Source: Anadara kagoshimensis | Lineage: Eukaryota; Mollusca; Bivalvia; Arcoida; Arcidae | Direction of reading: 5' to 3' | Assembly (NCBI GenBank): GCA_021292105.1 | Contig: CM037860.1 | Span: 16,386,698 to 16,450,697 of the forward strand | DNA length: 64,000 nt | Shown here: piece by piece, positions 51,901 through 57,420 of the stretch | Numbering within the stretch: position 1 is the stretch's first letter | How the letters are laid out: every line of letters starts with the position of its first letter | Program-made: the position numbers and the translations under genes | Notes under the pieces: model-generated | Told to the model about the DNA's origin: nothing | Databases searched by the model: none | What the model saw: the letters and a program-made list of their open reading frames with translations, nothing else

Positions 51901-54900
51901 TCATGAAACTATGTCGGTATATTTCAGTACGTGACTTTTATTAATATATGGAACATTGGTAAATGTAAAATAGTATACTTAACTCTGCTTCTAATTTATT
52001 TATTAAGAATGATACAATTTTATGTCTTCCATAACGCGATCATTGTACTCGACGCAAGTTGTAATACCAGTAAATAGTCAGTGCCTACCTCCATATAAAG
52101 TTGTATCAGATAGATTTATTAGGTCAAGAATCATTAGCGTACGGTACGGGGTAATAAAACATTGATTGCATGATGTAGCATTATATCTAGCACAATGATA
52201 TTGCAACTTTTTTATCCAATGGTAACCTAAAAGGTAAAAACAGAACGCATTGCTTCATCCTTCCGGAACACCCGGTCTCACTTTACCGGTGGAAGTAAAT
52301 TCTGATTATAGACAGTCTCTTTTTTTTCTAAATGTGGTTGTTCTCGTGTTTATCTTAAGTTTTTAGTTTGCTTTTTGGAATTTTGATTTGTAAATGGACC
52401 GGTATTACACGGTATGTTTTTTTTTTATTATTGCTCTTAATATTTAAACTGTGGACGTTGAAAAAAAATATTTCCAGCTCGGTAAAACGTTTAAGATTAT
52501 TAACCATTATCATGAAAGTAAACATAAGTAGCTTTATCTTTTCTTTTTTTTTAAATTTTTCCCTTGCTTTGTTAGCATAGCCCATCCTCCTTATTGGCCT
52601 TTTTCCATATTGCTGCGGACCGGGGCCTTTAAATATACAATAGGGACACGCGAACTATTGACGTCATATGGGGGTTGGTCAGTCACGAAAGAAAACGGTT
52701 CATGTCAACATTACTTACGATTTCAACCTTATTACTTTTTTTAAAAGTACCTTGAGGTTAAAGTTTGCCAACAAGAAGCTTTTCTTAAAATAATCACGTA
52801 ATCCAGTGTACATGTACCTTCCTTACAACGCCCTTGGGAAAGGTAATTCTGTAAGTGAAATTTGACCATATAAATAATATAAATTAAATATTAATGAACG
52901 TAAAAAATTAATCCATTTGGGATAGTAAAATTTTATACACTCAAGTAAATAAGGAATAAAATTAGGATTAACGTGTAATTAACGCGTTTTTTTTAATTAT
53001 TTTTTTATTTATTATTTTTCTTTAACATAATAAGTTTTACTTTATGTTGTTTTGAAATTGTTTTATTTGTTGTTTACTCCACAAAATTCTTCTTTCTTAA
53101 AACGTTGTCACTGTAGTTTTTAATGAAAACTTTAAACACAATAAAAAGTAAGATTTTCCCCCTCCCCACCCGTAGAACGTCGATTGTATCATAAGTACCG
53201 AAAGATTTGTCCTCTTTTTTTCAAATTCTGCCAAAAGTCAATTCTTAAGAATACTATAGAACTCACCATACTTAAAAAAATTACAAACAAAAACAATAGA
53301 AACAAGAATACTTTATTTTCATTCATAGACAATTATTTCATTCTAGAGGCGAATATTGCAAATGAAAAGGTAAAGAATGGTTTGATGTTACAGATATTTA
53401 AGGGTTTTCTTTAATTTTATTACAGATATACAATTGATTGTGTAATATGCATTGTTCTGTTTATGTAAATCAATTTCGTTTGATTGTTTTAAACGAATTG
53501 AATTTAAACAAGTTCATACGAATTTTTTATTTTTTGAAAAGAAGTAAAATAGCATATTCAAAGTTTCCTCAGTCCATCATAATTTTTTGAGCGTTTTGTG
53601 CAATGATTCAAACTTCAGTTTTTTTATAGAAATTTCAATTAAATAACTAAACGGATGAATGAAAGAAGGTGACATGGAATTACTAAGATGTCTGATAGCA
53701 GGCACCGTTGCATTTAGTAGATTCTGTCCCGTCCTGGAACTTAATTAAGGATTCTAGTATCCTGGACAATGCTTCAACTTTTCCTTGCAATGTGCTCGTA
53801 ACTTTTTTTTTCTGGTAGTTTTTCTCCTTTTGACTGTTTCCCTGTTGAAGTTTTGGAACAAACGACATCGGGTACCCGCTTGATTGTGTACTACTAGTAA
53901 TCTCATTCTTTTCGGGTTCTTTCGGCAGACTATAGTTATTTACCATGTAATGCCGTTTTTATATAAGCAGACCACGCTTATAACTTTGCTTATATACGAC
54001 GCACACGTTTGGACATTATTTTTCATTAAATTTGGTAACTATTGTCTCTTTACTGTCGTCGGCATTCAACCAAAATGGTTATTCAAAGTTTTTTTTTAAC
54101 TTATAGCCAAATGGTTAGTGAAAATTCTAAATGTTATTAAAATTAAAAATATTTTACCATAAAAAACAGTTTTGACTCTGACTGTGTCTTTTGTTAATAA
54201 CAATTGCGTGTATAACTTTCTGAACATTAATTTTTCAGAAATAATGCCTAAAGCACAAGATACATGTAATACCATCTACTTATAATTAAGCTAATGAATC
54301 TTTGAACAACCGGGTCCATGGACAATGCAGTAGAACTTTAAATTATTTTGCATGGAATGACTACGGTCATACGGTGACGTATTATCCCATATGTGCTAGA
54401 CGGTTTGTCTTTAGCCTTTCCTGTTTAGTATAATGGACCACTGAGTGCGCGATTTTGTCTGCGACATTACGGTCAAGTGTAATAGCACACTAAAGTTTGT
54501 CATTACCGGTAGGTACTTGAGCAAAACAGATAATAAATACTAGCAAAGGCCTCGTGCTTCACAACAACTAATGTTTAGATTATTTCTTGAGATTAATAAG
54601 AAAGTTGTCTCTTTGCAAATACATGAAAACATGCTAATGCAAAGTTTGGAATTTATCTCAAGAAACAAAAAAATCACATGAGTTAATAATTCTTTAATAT
54701 GAATATAACAAGATGAAGGAACTTTATAAATATAATTTGGAGAAGTTTTTAGTACGAAATAACTGTTATTTATGGCATGGCAATTTTACAAAAAATCGAG
54801 AAACTATGTATGGCGTGCCATAGTTATTTATTTAAAATTAACACCTATACAACCAATGCTTGTGTACTAACTTTCGTGAAGCGTTTCTGTCTTCCTGACA

Positions 54901-55872
54901 GTTTGTTATTCAAAGGTGTTAAAATAACTTTATTATTCTTTTCTTGGCTAGAGTACTGCTAGATAAGTATCTGTCAAAAAGACGATGGCAAAGTATTTGG
55001 TTTACATAATTTACAATACATATTTCCCCAGACTAACGTCAAAATTTATTTTGAAAGGTTTTGATATGCGTAAGTCCCTTTTGTATGTAAATAGTCATTA
55101 CTATTATGTTTAATATTGTTCTATGTATTATAGATACAATTGGGCCCTTTGTTATATTGTGTTATTTTATAATGCTTTAGTATTGCATATGATGCATATG
55201 TCACTATAATAAGTTACTTACTTACTAACTTACTGACTCTCTTAAAAATATCATTTATTTGATTACATTACGTGTTTGTTATTTAGTGTCCCATTTGAAC
55301 CTGTGTTGTAATATAAAACAATAATTATCAACCACAATGACAAGTGCATATTTGTCGCTTCATCATTTAAAATCTGAGAAGCTTGGAATAAAACTATGGC
55401 GAATTTATCAAACATAACACGACTTGTTTAGCAAATAACATAGTTGACATTTTGTAAAACTAATGAAAACAGGATGAGATGTCTTTCCATTTCAAATATG
55501 AATAACAGTAAGGTTTGGGCTCGGATGTCGGACTTTTGTCAATGCCATGCAAATCTGTCTATGCTCATAAGATTAACTCTGATAATCTTATTAAAATTGA
55601 ATATAAATCTTTTTGCTAGGGTCCCACATCAATTAGAATTGTATATAAAAAATTGAAACTTTTTAAGTTTAAAGTATTTAGCAAAACCAAAACACCAGAA
55701 CATGCCGCAACAAACAACGTAATAAGAAAAAAAACGACACACAAACATTTACGCACACGCGCACATCGCGATCGAGAACAAGTACTAGTATTATAAACAT
55801 CCAGACTTTGGACAAGCATTTTACGGAAAAAATATCTAGTGCCCGTTCAAAGTCAGGAGTTTTATAATAATT

Positions 55873-55931
<59 letters not shown>

Positions 55932-56346
55932 TTCTTATTACGTTGTTTTTGTTCTTGGGTGTTTTTGTTTTGCCAAAACTTTCAACTTTTAACTTGTGAA
56001 ATAAATGTGAATAAATTCTTACCTCATCTATAGTAAAGGCATCGCTGAGGTGATAATCAACGCTTTCGTCTTTAGATTCGTCTTTAAAATCAGCCGGATA
56101 CTCTGTATGGGTGGCATTGTTCAGGTGACACAGCTTATGCTTTTTGTCAAAATTCAAGGATTTGCATCCTGGTGTTCGTGCGCATTCCATGGCACATTGC
56201 GAAATTTGAAATTTTGATCTAAATTCGTGCATGACATGATTTCTCAAAATTTTCCCGGGAAATGACGAATTCAGATTTCGTTCAAATTTAAAAACATTAC
56301 CATGAACAATCGGTAAGATAAAGATAAGAAGTATTGTCAAAATCAT
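23171..56346 (-). CDS. Secreted multi-TSP1 protein (PAN-EGF-TSP1x2-SRCR-TSP1x18-fibrinogen-like), 27 coding exons
   Basis: Gene model spanning start codon 56344-56346 to the TGA at 23171-23173. Joining 27 exons with GT-AG borders gives 4,830 nt, about 1,609 residues, with no internal stop. Intron 1 is phase 0; every later intron is phase 1, so each module is a symmetric cassette. Order by residue: signal peptide 1-16, PAN/apple-like 17-108, EGF 109-153, TSP1 154-269 (two), SRCR 270-397, TSP1 398-1391 (eighteen), CASPR-type fibrinogen-like module 1392-1609. TSP1 repeats carry WxxWxxW C-mannosylation motifs and CxxS/TCG O-fucosylation motifs. There is no transmembrane helix or GPI-like tail, so secretion is inferred. 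Databases often call such proteins coadhesin-like, hemicentin-like or SCO-spondin-like on TSP1 content alone; the full order fits none of these exactly, so no symbol is given. A role in matrix, mucus or pathogen binding is inference. Alternative 5' exons or skipped symmetric exons cannot be excluded. Confidence 0.88.
23281..23480 (-). repeat. Family A tail in intron 26
   Basis: CATACCAGTCCATGTTCAAT, AAACTTCCACCAGGAAAGTG, GGTGCTCCGGAAGGGTAAAT and GCAGCTAGCTACATC. It lies only about 45 bases upstream of the last exon's acceptor, in the gene's sense orientation. Confidence 0.65.
23858..23895 (+). repeat. Family B 3' remnant in intron 26
   Basis: CGGAACGGCCGTCTAGTGCT matches the second half of the hammerhead, but GAA is changed to GGA and the CTGATGA half is absent; predicted inactive. 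Confidence 0.55.
24686..25132 (-). CDS. Exon 26: core of CASPR-type fibrinogen-like module
   Basis: Residues 1440-1588, 447 nt, the longest exon. Visible landmarks: SCKQHLRWDCYNSVIM, YLWVTYWTHRN, ADYFPGAERGSKKCACAM, CNCNVNDNTWKRDEG and YKEHLPI. These match, in order, the CASPR-family pattern C..F..YEC..S, W...R, WGG..PG.Q.C.CG, CNCDAD...W..D.G and K.HLPV. Acceptor TACACAG follows a T-rich tract on the coding strand. A TIR-type repeat (25183-25353) lies just upstream in intron 25. Confidence 0.88.
25183..25353 (+). mobile_element. TIR repeat family C (MITE-like) in intron 25
   Basis: Starts ACAATCAAATCTGTCTATAA and ends GGCAGGTTGGACTGT, which is an imperfect inverted copy of the start. Interior blocks GTGACCTTTATCGGCAGGT and GGTGACCCTTATA recur at 31021-31200. 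It begins about 50 bases upstream of exon 26. Confidence 0.65.
25615..25758 (-). CDS. Exon 25: start of CASPR-type fibrinogen-like module
   Basis: Residues 1392-1439, 144 nt, phase 1-1. HCHELGEWGLVDDGYYDIDP followed by DGDGPLEPVGVKC. The DG-Y-x-IDPDG...P..V.C motif is the opening of fibrinogen-related domains in contactin-associated proteins and many invertebrate lectin-like proteins. Donor ATAG/GTAAG. Confidence 0.82.
26041..26211 (-). CDS. Exon 24: TSP1 repeat 20 (divergent)
   Basis: Residues 1335-1391, 171 nt, phase 1-1. DWFGWGSWSQCSVTCDGG, RSRTRVCDMDSYGN, ending PCHMWKC. CDGG replaces CGGG. Two overlapping acceptor AGs exist (before GAGATT and before ATTGG); only the first keeps the reading phase from exon 23, so it was chosen. 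Donor TATG/GTATAT. Confidence 0.85.
30861..30930 (+). repeat. Compound (CT)n(CA)n microsatellite
   Basis: About 46 bases of CT followed by about 24 bases of CA. Lies inside intron 23. Confidence 0.95.
31021..31200 (+). mobile_element. TIR repeat family C (MITE-like)
   Basis: ACAGTTAAACCTGTCTATAA at the left is echoed inverted by GGGCAGTTTAGGCTGT at the right. Interior blocks GTGGCCTTAATGGAAGGTGA and GGCAGGTGACCATTATATAG are shared with 25183-25353. No coding capacity. Confidence 0.7.
31670..32870. repeat. Tandem array, about 0.4 kb period, about 3 units
   Basis: Anchors AAACGTACAAGTTTTAAA near 31870, 32273 and 32663, GGTGCCGTCAGAAAAT near 31941, 32334 and 32720, and GACGAATG...GGATCTTGG / GGCTCTTGG copies. 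Period is about 390-403 bp. Each unit includes a CTCGCGGCCAT block rarely seen in the AT-rich surroundings. Confidence 0.8.
34194..34358 (-). CDS. Exon 23: TSP1 repeat 19
   Basis: Residues 1280-1334, 165 nt. DGVWRVWSNWGDCPVTCGGD, IRTRTCVGPYYLGRNC, ending PCGLDPCP. CGGD replaces CGGG. Last of the 165-nt block. The following intron 23 (26212-34193, 7,982 bp) is the largest in the gene and carries a candidate mobile element. Confidence 0.92.
34893..35057 (-). CDS. Exon 22: TSP1 repeat 18
   Basis: Residues 1225-1279, 165 nt. DGVFTDWSTWGSCDVSCGGG, IQWRNRSCNGPYYGGAPC, ending NCNTEFCP. It belongs to the exon 16-19 subfamily despite being separated from it by exons 20-21, which suggests duplication in blocks rather than one at a time. 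Confidence 0.93.
35747..35911 (-). CDS. Exon 21: TSP1 repeat 17
   Basis: Residues 1170-1224, 165 nt. NGTWGNWTEWDTCNVTCGGG, QHRYRDCIGPFYGGFNC, ending DCNTHSCP. Starts with Asn-Gly-Thr, an extra N-glycosylation sequon at the module boundary. Donor CCAG/GTACT is a weaker match to consensus than its neighbours. Confidence 0.92.
36531..36695 (-). CDS. Exon 20: TSP1 repeat 16
   Basis: Residues 1115-1169, 165 nt. DGNWTMWTEWDQCNVTCGGG, QLRYRQCYGPFYGGANC, ending SCSEHNCP. Both WxxW motifs are present, plus NWT and NVT sequons. It pairs with exon 21 by the WTEWD and YR features. Confidence 0.93.
37113..37277 (-). CDS. Exon 19: TSP1 repeat 15
   Basis: Residues 1060-1114, 165 nt. DGLFSDWSDWYNCDLTCGGG, IQWRNRSCIGTAFGGMPC, ending ACNEFNCP. 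Same subfamily as exons 16-18, but the N of the NVT sequon is replaced by D, leaving only the O-fucosylation signal (CDLTCG). Confidence 0.93.
37626..37790 (-). CDS. Exon 18: TSP1 repeat 14
   Basis: Residues 1005-1059, 165 nt. DGVFNIWSDWYNCNVTCGGG, IQWRNRTCIGPYHGGDPC, ending SCNMHECP. Closest sister of exon 17. Donor CCGG/GTAAG. Confidence 0.93.
38248..38458 (-). mobile_element. Family B repeat in intron 17, sense to gene
   Basis: A full-length copy read on the minus strand: ATACTCCCTCATGCAACGTA, CCTTAGCTAAATTTGGTAAA, TTTTGGTCCAAGCACTACTG, and the ending ATATAATATG. Confidence 0.7.
38276..38319 (-). ncRNA. Hammerhead-like motif with mutated cleavage site
   Basis: On the minus strand stem I, CTGATGA, stem II (with one G-T wobble), GAA and stem III bases are all present. 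The cleavage triplet is GAC instead of GTC: the invariant U16.1 is A. This should prevent folding of the A15.1-U16.1 pair and abolish cleavage. The copy is in the transcribed sense of the TSP1 gene. Confidence 0.6.
38527..38691 (-). CDS. Exon 17: TSP1 repeat 13
   Basis: Residues 950-1004, 165 nt. DGVFENWSEWYNCNVTCGGG, TQWRNRTCNGPFHKGSPC, ending SCNMQECP. By eye about 45 of 56 residues (counting the shared last codon) match exon 18. A degenerate hammerhead-like repeat lies upstream in intron 16 and a better one downstream in intron 17, both in the sense orientation. Confidence 0.93.
38823..38960 (-). repeat. Decayed family B repeat in intron 16
   Basis: Minus strand keeps CTGATGAGAGATTTAG and CGTCTAGTGCTGCAAAA, but the catalytic GAA is lost (CAAAATAATC) and stem I is interrupted by extra bases. 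Confidence 0.55.
39223..39387 (-). CDS. Exon 16: TSP1 repeat 12
   Basis: Residues 895-949, 165 nt. DGVFFDWSEWYNCNVTCGGG, IQWRNRTCNGPFYEGAPC, ending SCNSHHCP. First member of a very similar subfamily (exons 16, 17, 18, 19 and 22) sharing the WYNC / GGGxQWRNR core and a Phe in place of the first Trp. Confidence 0.93.
39525..39612 (-). repeat. Family A terminal fragment in intron 15
   Basis: TTACCAAACCATGTTCAAAT and AAACAAAGTGAAAACTGACA with TCAGTAAACTTA follow family A order. Confidence 0.45.
40574..40738 (-). CDS. Exon 15: TSP1 repeat 11
   Basis: Residues 840-894, 165 nt. NGLWMSWSPWGACNVTCGGG, RSRGREC, GPYYDGKPC, ending CNTQNCP. Starts with Val-Asn-Gly instead of Val-Asp-Gly. The NVT sequon overlaps the O-fucosylation site. 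Confidence 0.92.
41158..41322 (-). CDS. Exon 14: TSP1 repeat 10
   Basis: Residues 785-839, 165 nt. VYTTWTDWSDCSLSCGRG, KRNRTCDGPYHGGSPC, ending YCNPSNCP. The first Trp of the layered WxxWxxW is replaced by Tyr, leaving one WxxW motif. Donor is CCCG/GTAAA. Confidence 0.92.
41412..41490 (-). repeat. Family A terminal fragment in intron 13
   Basis: GTTCATGCCCAAATCACAAT and AGTAGCGTAAAAACTTTGAA resemble the family's outer end. Confidence 0.4.
41716..41766 (+). repeat. Decayed family B centre in intron 13
   Basis: GACGAGGAATTGTATTCCAA keeps stem II, but GAA is replaced by AAA and stem I is gone; TGTAAAATTAATACT follows as in other copies. It is antisense to the gene. Confidence 0.5.
41816..41980 (-). 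CDS. Exon 13: TSP1 repeat 9
   Basis: Residues 730-784, 165 nt. IWNNWALWSDCTVTCGNG, RSRTCIGPFFEGQDC, ending QCNTHECP. The first codon is completed across the splice as Val, not the Met seen when reading genomic DNA. On the coding strand a (TG)18 tract ends about 24 bases before the acceptor AG, which could make this in-frame cassette prone to skipping. Confidence 0.92.
42006..42041 (+). repeat. (AC)18 microsatellite beside exon 13 acceptor
   Basis: 18 AC units, read as (TG)18 on the coding strand, ending about 24 bases upstream of the exon 13 acceptor AG. UG-rich tracts in this position are known to weaken exon inclusion in the CFTR exon 9 case. Confidence 0.95.
42368..42532 (-). CDS. Exon 12: TSP1 repeat 8
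   Basis: Residues 675-729, 165 nt. YWKSWTLWSHCNVSCGGG, RWRDRKC, QPLHGGAPCDG, ending CKSFKCP. The NVS sequon overlaps the CNVSCG O-fucosylation site, so the same Ser/Thr position belongs to both signals. Confidence 0.92.
43100..43264 (-). CDS. Exon 11: TSP1 repeat 7
   Basis: Residues 620-674, 165 nt. IWTAWTNWTECTVSCGGG, RNRTCIGPYYGGANCSG, ending NCSTHHCP. Several potential N-glycosylation sequons (NWT, NRT, NCS) crowd this repeat. All six cysteines and the O-fucosylation consensus are intact. Confidence 0.92.
43829..43873 (+). repeat. Decayed hammerhead-like family B relic in intron 10
   Basis: AGCACTACTGATGG lacks two bases of the CTGATGAG core, and GAGTC replaces GAAAC; stem I (AGCACTA / TAGTGCT) is still perfect. 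Predicted inactive. Confidence 0.55.
43923..44087 (-). CDS. Exon 10: TSP1 repeat 6
   Basis: Residues 565-619, 165 nt. SWKIWENWQDCSVTCGGG, RNRTREC, then NLPEHGGEHC in place of the common GPYY loop, ending ACNEFNCP. Phase 1-1, donor CCAG/GTAAC. A broken hammerhead-like repeat (43829-43873) lies about 50 bases inside the following intron, antisense to the gene. Confidence 0.92.
44272..44328 (+). repeat. Family A tail fragment in intron 9
   Basis: CCCTTCCGGAGCACCCGGTC and TCTGCTAGAAGTTCACGTA; a short but clear match to the hairpin region of the tail. Confidence 0.6.
44382..44546 (-). CDS. Exon 9: TSP1 repeat 5
   Basis: Residues 510-564, 165 nt. VWYEWTEWTQCTVTCGYG, then RDRICNGPFYDGANC and VCNAFSCP. 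Standard six cysteines; both WxxW motifs and the CTVTCG O-fucosylation site are present. A plus-strand family A fragment (44272-44328) lies just downstream in intron 9. Confidence 0.92.
44700..44893 (+). mobile_element. Family B repeat in intron 8, antisense to gene
   Basis: ATCCCTCATGCAAAGTATTT, GGCTAAATTTGGTTAATATA, then a centre with GTATTCCGAAACGGTCGTCT and the end GGTATAATATGTAATTT. The CTGATGA half is mutated (TATGATTA), so the ribozyme should be dead although the 3' half is good. Confidence 0.65.
45426..45590 (-). CDS. Exon 8: TSP1 repeat 4
   Basis: Residues 455-509, the first of sixteen exons of exactly 165 nt. DGYWTAWSEWSDCSVTC followed by ENGT, YRTRQC, GPYYNGSEC, and ending DCFPKMCP. 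Two overlapping WxxW C-mannosylation motifs are visible; an NGS sequon lies in the loop. Acceptor TATAG, donor CCAG/GTAAT. Confidence 0.92.
46317..46487 (-). CDS. Exon 7: TSP1 repeat 3
   Basis: Residues 398-454, 171 nt. WALWTYWSECSVTCENG with RTRTRTC, a proline-rich loop (HPPPNYAG), and ending LCTLKMCP. The usual CGGG is replaced by CENG, so the Gly after the second Cys in the O-fucosylation consensus is missing, as in exon 8. This and exon 8 form a divergent pair immediately after the SRCR domain. Confidence 0.9.
47069..47215 (-). CDS. Exon 6: SRCR domain, C-terminal half
   Basis: Residues 349-397, 147 nt, phase 1-1. Contains LTCSTGNESTLHQC, then DCQGHAVAHC, the closing cysteine pattern of SRCR (L.C.G.E..L..C.......C.H..DA.V.C). 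The acidic residue after the histidine-containing loop is not conserved (HAVAHC). Exons 5 and 6 together give one complete SRCR of about 105 residues. Donor AGAG/GTAAGG. Confidence 0.82.
47602..47838 (-). CDS. Exon 5: SRCR domain, N-terminal half
   Basis: Residues 270-348, 237 nt, phase 1-1. Starts IVRLVNSKKFGDGKVEMY, then QWFQVCGDKWD and DILCKQSGFEGA. These match the scavenger receptor cysteine-rich consensus (VRLV.G....GRVEVY....W.TVCD..W....A.VVC.QLG..GA). The remaining half is in exon 6. SRCR domains bind polyanions and microbial surfaces in other proteins; binding here is inference. Confidence 0.85.
48172..48330 (-). repeat. Family A tail in intron 4
   Basis: ACGTGAACTTCCACAAGGGA, GTGAATCGGAAG, and TTAGCTAGCTACATGCGCCA with CGTGCAACG, in family A order and in gene sense. 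Confidence 0.6.
48578..48745 (-). CDS. Exon 4: TSP1 repeat 2
   Basis: Residues 214-269, 168 nt, phase 1-1. It reads WKEWGEWGECSTYTTCGRG and then RHRNC. The spacing between the first two cysteines is five rather than the usual three, so the O-fucosylation consensus is altered. The C-terminal pair is AVCEGITC instead of the CN..CP ending of later repeats. Donor AAAG/GTAATG. A long TTTA-type microsatellite lies in intron 3, close upstream of this exon on the coding strand. Confidence 0.85.
48852..48970 (+). repeat. (TTTA)n microsatellite with poly-T core in intron 3
   Basis: About 120 bases of TTTA/TTTTA units interrupted by a run of about 20 T. It lies between exons 3 and 4. Confidence 0.9.
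49054..49233 (-). CDS. Exon 3: TSP1 repeat 1
   Basis: Residues 154-213, 180 nt, phase 1-1. Motif WTSWENWGTCSVSCGHG followed by RRRHC and a longer middle loop with GARMAS, then YGTCPYRNCP. Six cysteines of a group-1 TSP1 fold. It is 15 nt longer than the canonical 165-nt exons and is divergent from them, as is its neighbour exon 4; these two sit on the N-terminal side of the SRCR domain. Confidence 0.9.
50135..50417 (+). mobile_element. SINE with ATCA-type tail next to exon 2 donor
   Basis: Starts near CGGCTCGGCATCGCCAAGAC. The middle has a CACGGGG...CCCCGTG inverted pair and AAAAGAGTCCTCCCTGCACA. The 3' part is ATAAGTGAAATATTTTGACT, then GAGACGTAAAACCCC and a CAATCAATTAATCAATCA tail. The same 3' end occurs at 17143. 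The type is familiar from bivalve genomes. It is antisense to the gene, and its tail stops within about ten bases of the exon 2 splice donor. Confidence 0.65.
50424..50559 (-). CDS. Exon 2: EGF-like domain
   Basis: Residues 109-153 plus one base of codon 154. It reads CGSHPCKNDGRCVD..., with a second half ending CICKDGWSGQNC. This is six cysteines in EGF spacing (C-x4-C-x5-C-x13-C-x-C-x8-C) with the typical GWSGxxC end. The acceptor is TTTCAG and the donor is CCAG/GTGAG. Enters in phase 0 and leaves in phase 1, so it switches the phase for all later cassettes. A SINE tail on the opposite strand ends about ten bases beyond the donor. Confidence 0.85.
50640..50945 (-). repeat. Family A copy in intron 1
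   Basis: ACATACCGACCCATGTCCAA, AAACAAAGTAAAAACTTTGA, GTGAGGCCGGGTGCTTCGGA, TAGCTACACCCGCCACGTGT and then a decayed RT end (CAATACTGTGAAGAAACCCA, GGGTTCCAATATCCTGGAGT). Confidence 0.65.
52250..52420 (+). repeat. Degenerate family A tail in intron 1
   Basis: ATCCTTCCGGAACACCCGGT, CTCACTTTACCGGTGGAAGT, then after a gap GTTTGCTTTTTGGAATTTTG. Opposite in orientation to the copy at 50640. Confidence 0.55.
55874..55930 (+). repeat. (GT)n microsatellite in intron 1
   Basis: About 57 bases of GT, read as CA on the coding strand, beginning about 92 bases after the exon 1 donor. Read-through gives the spurious HTHTHT extension of the exon 1 frame. Confidence 0.95.
56023..56346 (-). CDS. Exon 1: signal peptide and PAN/apple-like domain
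   Basis: Encodes residues 1-108. The start is the first ATG of a hydrophobic leader (MILTILLIFILPIVHG) with likely cleavage after the final G. The following segment has the PAN/apple cysteine pattern: SQCAMECARTPGCKSLNFD, then KLCHL, then a polar DE-rich tail, as in the N-terminal PAN domains of many invertebrate secreted proteins. The exon ends at codon 108 (GAG) against a GTAAG donor, phase 0. The open frame runs on past the donor to 55678 through a CA repeat read as HTHTHT, which is intronic read-through and not protein. Confidence 0.82.
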
Positions 56347-56371
56347 TTCTCCAAAAAATTCAGATCACATC

Positions 56372-56377
56372 TTATAT
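56372..56377 (-). promoter_or_regulatory. TATA-like element upstream of exon 1
   Basis: TATAAG in a GATATAAGATG context about 26 bases before the start codon. If used, the 5' leader would be almost absent, so a further upstream non-coding exon is equally possible. Weak evidence in AT-rich sequence. Confidence 0.15.
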
Positions 56378-56925
56378 CAGGTAATCTGATAGATGCTATG
56401 AAAGAACATCGAAAAAACAAGTGATATACTGATAATTTAACTTTGTGTTAAAAGTTGTGCGTGAAGGCAATTAGACAATAAGCTTATGTGGCTAATCAGT
56501 CAGTAACCGGCAGTAAATTTCGATCATTGGTTATTAATTATTAACCACACTTAGATAAGGCTTGTTTTTTGGTTAAATAGCTTTCTTGCGTGATCTTACC
56601 CTTAATTAACAAAAAGAAGTAAAGGAATATATCAATGCTTAATTACTTTTTCTTCGTTTTTACCTGTAGTCTACCTGACGGTTTACTTAGCTCTAGGGTG
56701 CCGTTTTTTTGTTTAGAAATACTTTTTAGGAATATGTTGTTTTAGTCATGGAAGAACATAATGATTATGCACGAAAAAAGACTGCAATTAATCCGTCAAG
56801 TTTTACCACGCTTCTACACAGTTTTATTCATTTATAAAGAGACCACCATCAGACTGTCATATTTAAATTCGAAACACGCCTATCAAAGGCACGCGTTTGC
56901 GTAACGCATTTTAATCAAATGCACG

Positions 56926-57139
56926 GTACAGACCTGTCGAAAGGTCAGCACTAGAAAAATGACAGTCATCGAATCGAACCCGAGTGACCAAGCTATGGAT
57001 AGCAAGTGGCTAAAACATTACTGAGACATGATATCATCTGCCGAACAACTGTCGAGATATATCTAACAAAGGGCCGAGATTAGGTGTCGATTCGGCATTT
57101 ATTCGTTAGCTCAGCGTTAAACTATCGACAGGTCTGTAC
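56926..57139. mobile_element. Small TIR element upstream of the gene
   Basis: GTACAGACCTGTCGA (56926-56940) is perfectly complementary to TCGACAGGTCTGTAC (57125-57139); the arms enclose about 185 bp without coding potential. It lies about 0.6 kb upstream of the start codon. MITE-like by structure; the superfamily is unknown. Confidence 0.6.
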
Positions 57140-57420
57140 TGCTATTATTTCTGGGAATTGTTTTTTCTCATAATTGTAAGAAATAGAAGTAAGTATTTAA
57201 ATAATGATTTAAATCTGACTGTACATGTAGTTTGATGTTAAATGAAACGAGCATTATCTTTAAATCTTTAGGCGCGAGTATTTAAGGAGTGGGGTAATGA
57301 TATTTTACTATCCAGTCAAGATTTTTTCCATAGCACATGTATTTAGAAGGTCAAATCAAACTGGATGACCCACCCACAGTAAGTATATGTTGTAAATTGG
57401 CTTTATATTACAACGTTGTA

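Larger units (their letters stand above)
50560..56022 (-). other. Intron 1 (5,463 bp)
   Basis: The only phase-0 intron. Holds two family A copies (50640-50945, 52250-52420) and a GT microsatellite. Minus-strand frames at 51116-51331 and 53683-53946 lack splice borders that fit phase 0 and are not accepted as exons. Confidence 0.7.

Noticed and set aside
55678-56022. Extension of the exon 1 frame through a CA repeat (HTHTHT)
   Set aside because: Lies beyond a strong GTAAG donor, and the EGF exon joins in phase at that donor, so it is intronic.
56960-57015. tRNA-like stretch with ATCGAATCGAACCC (reversed B box)
   Set aside because: No convincing cloverleaf or A box at the right distance; better explained as the interior of the TIR element.
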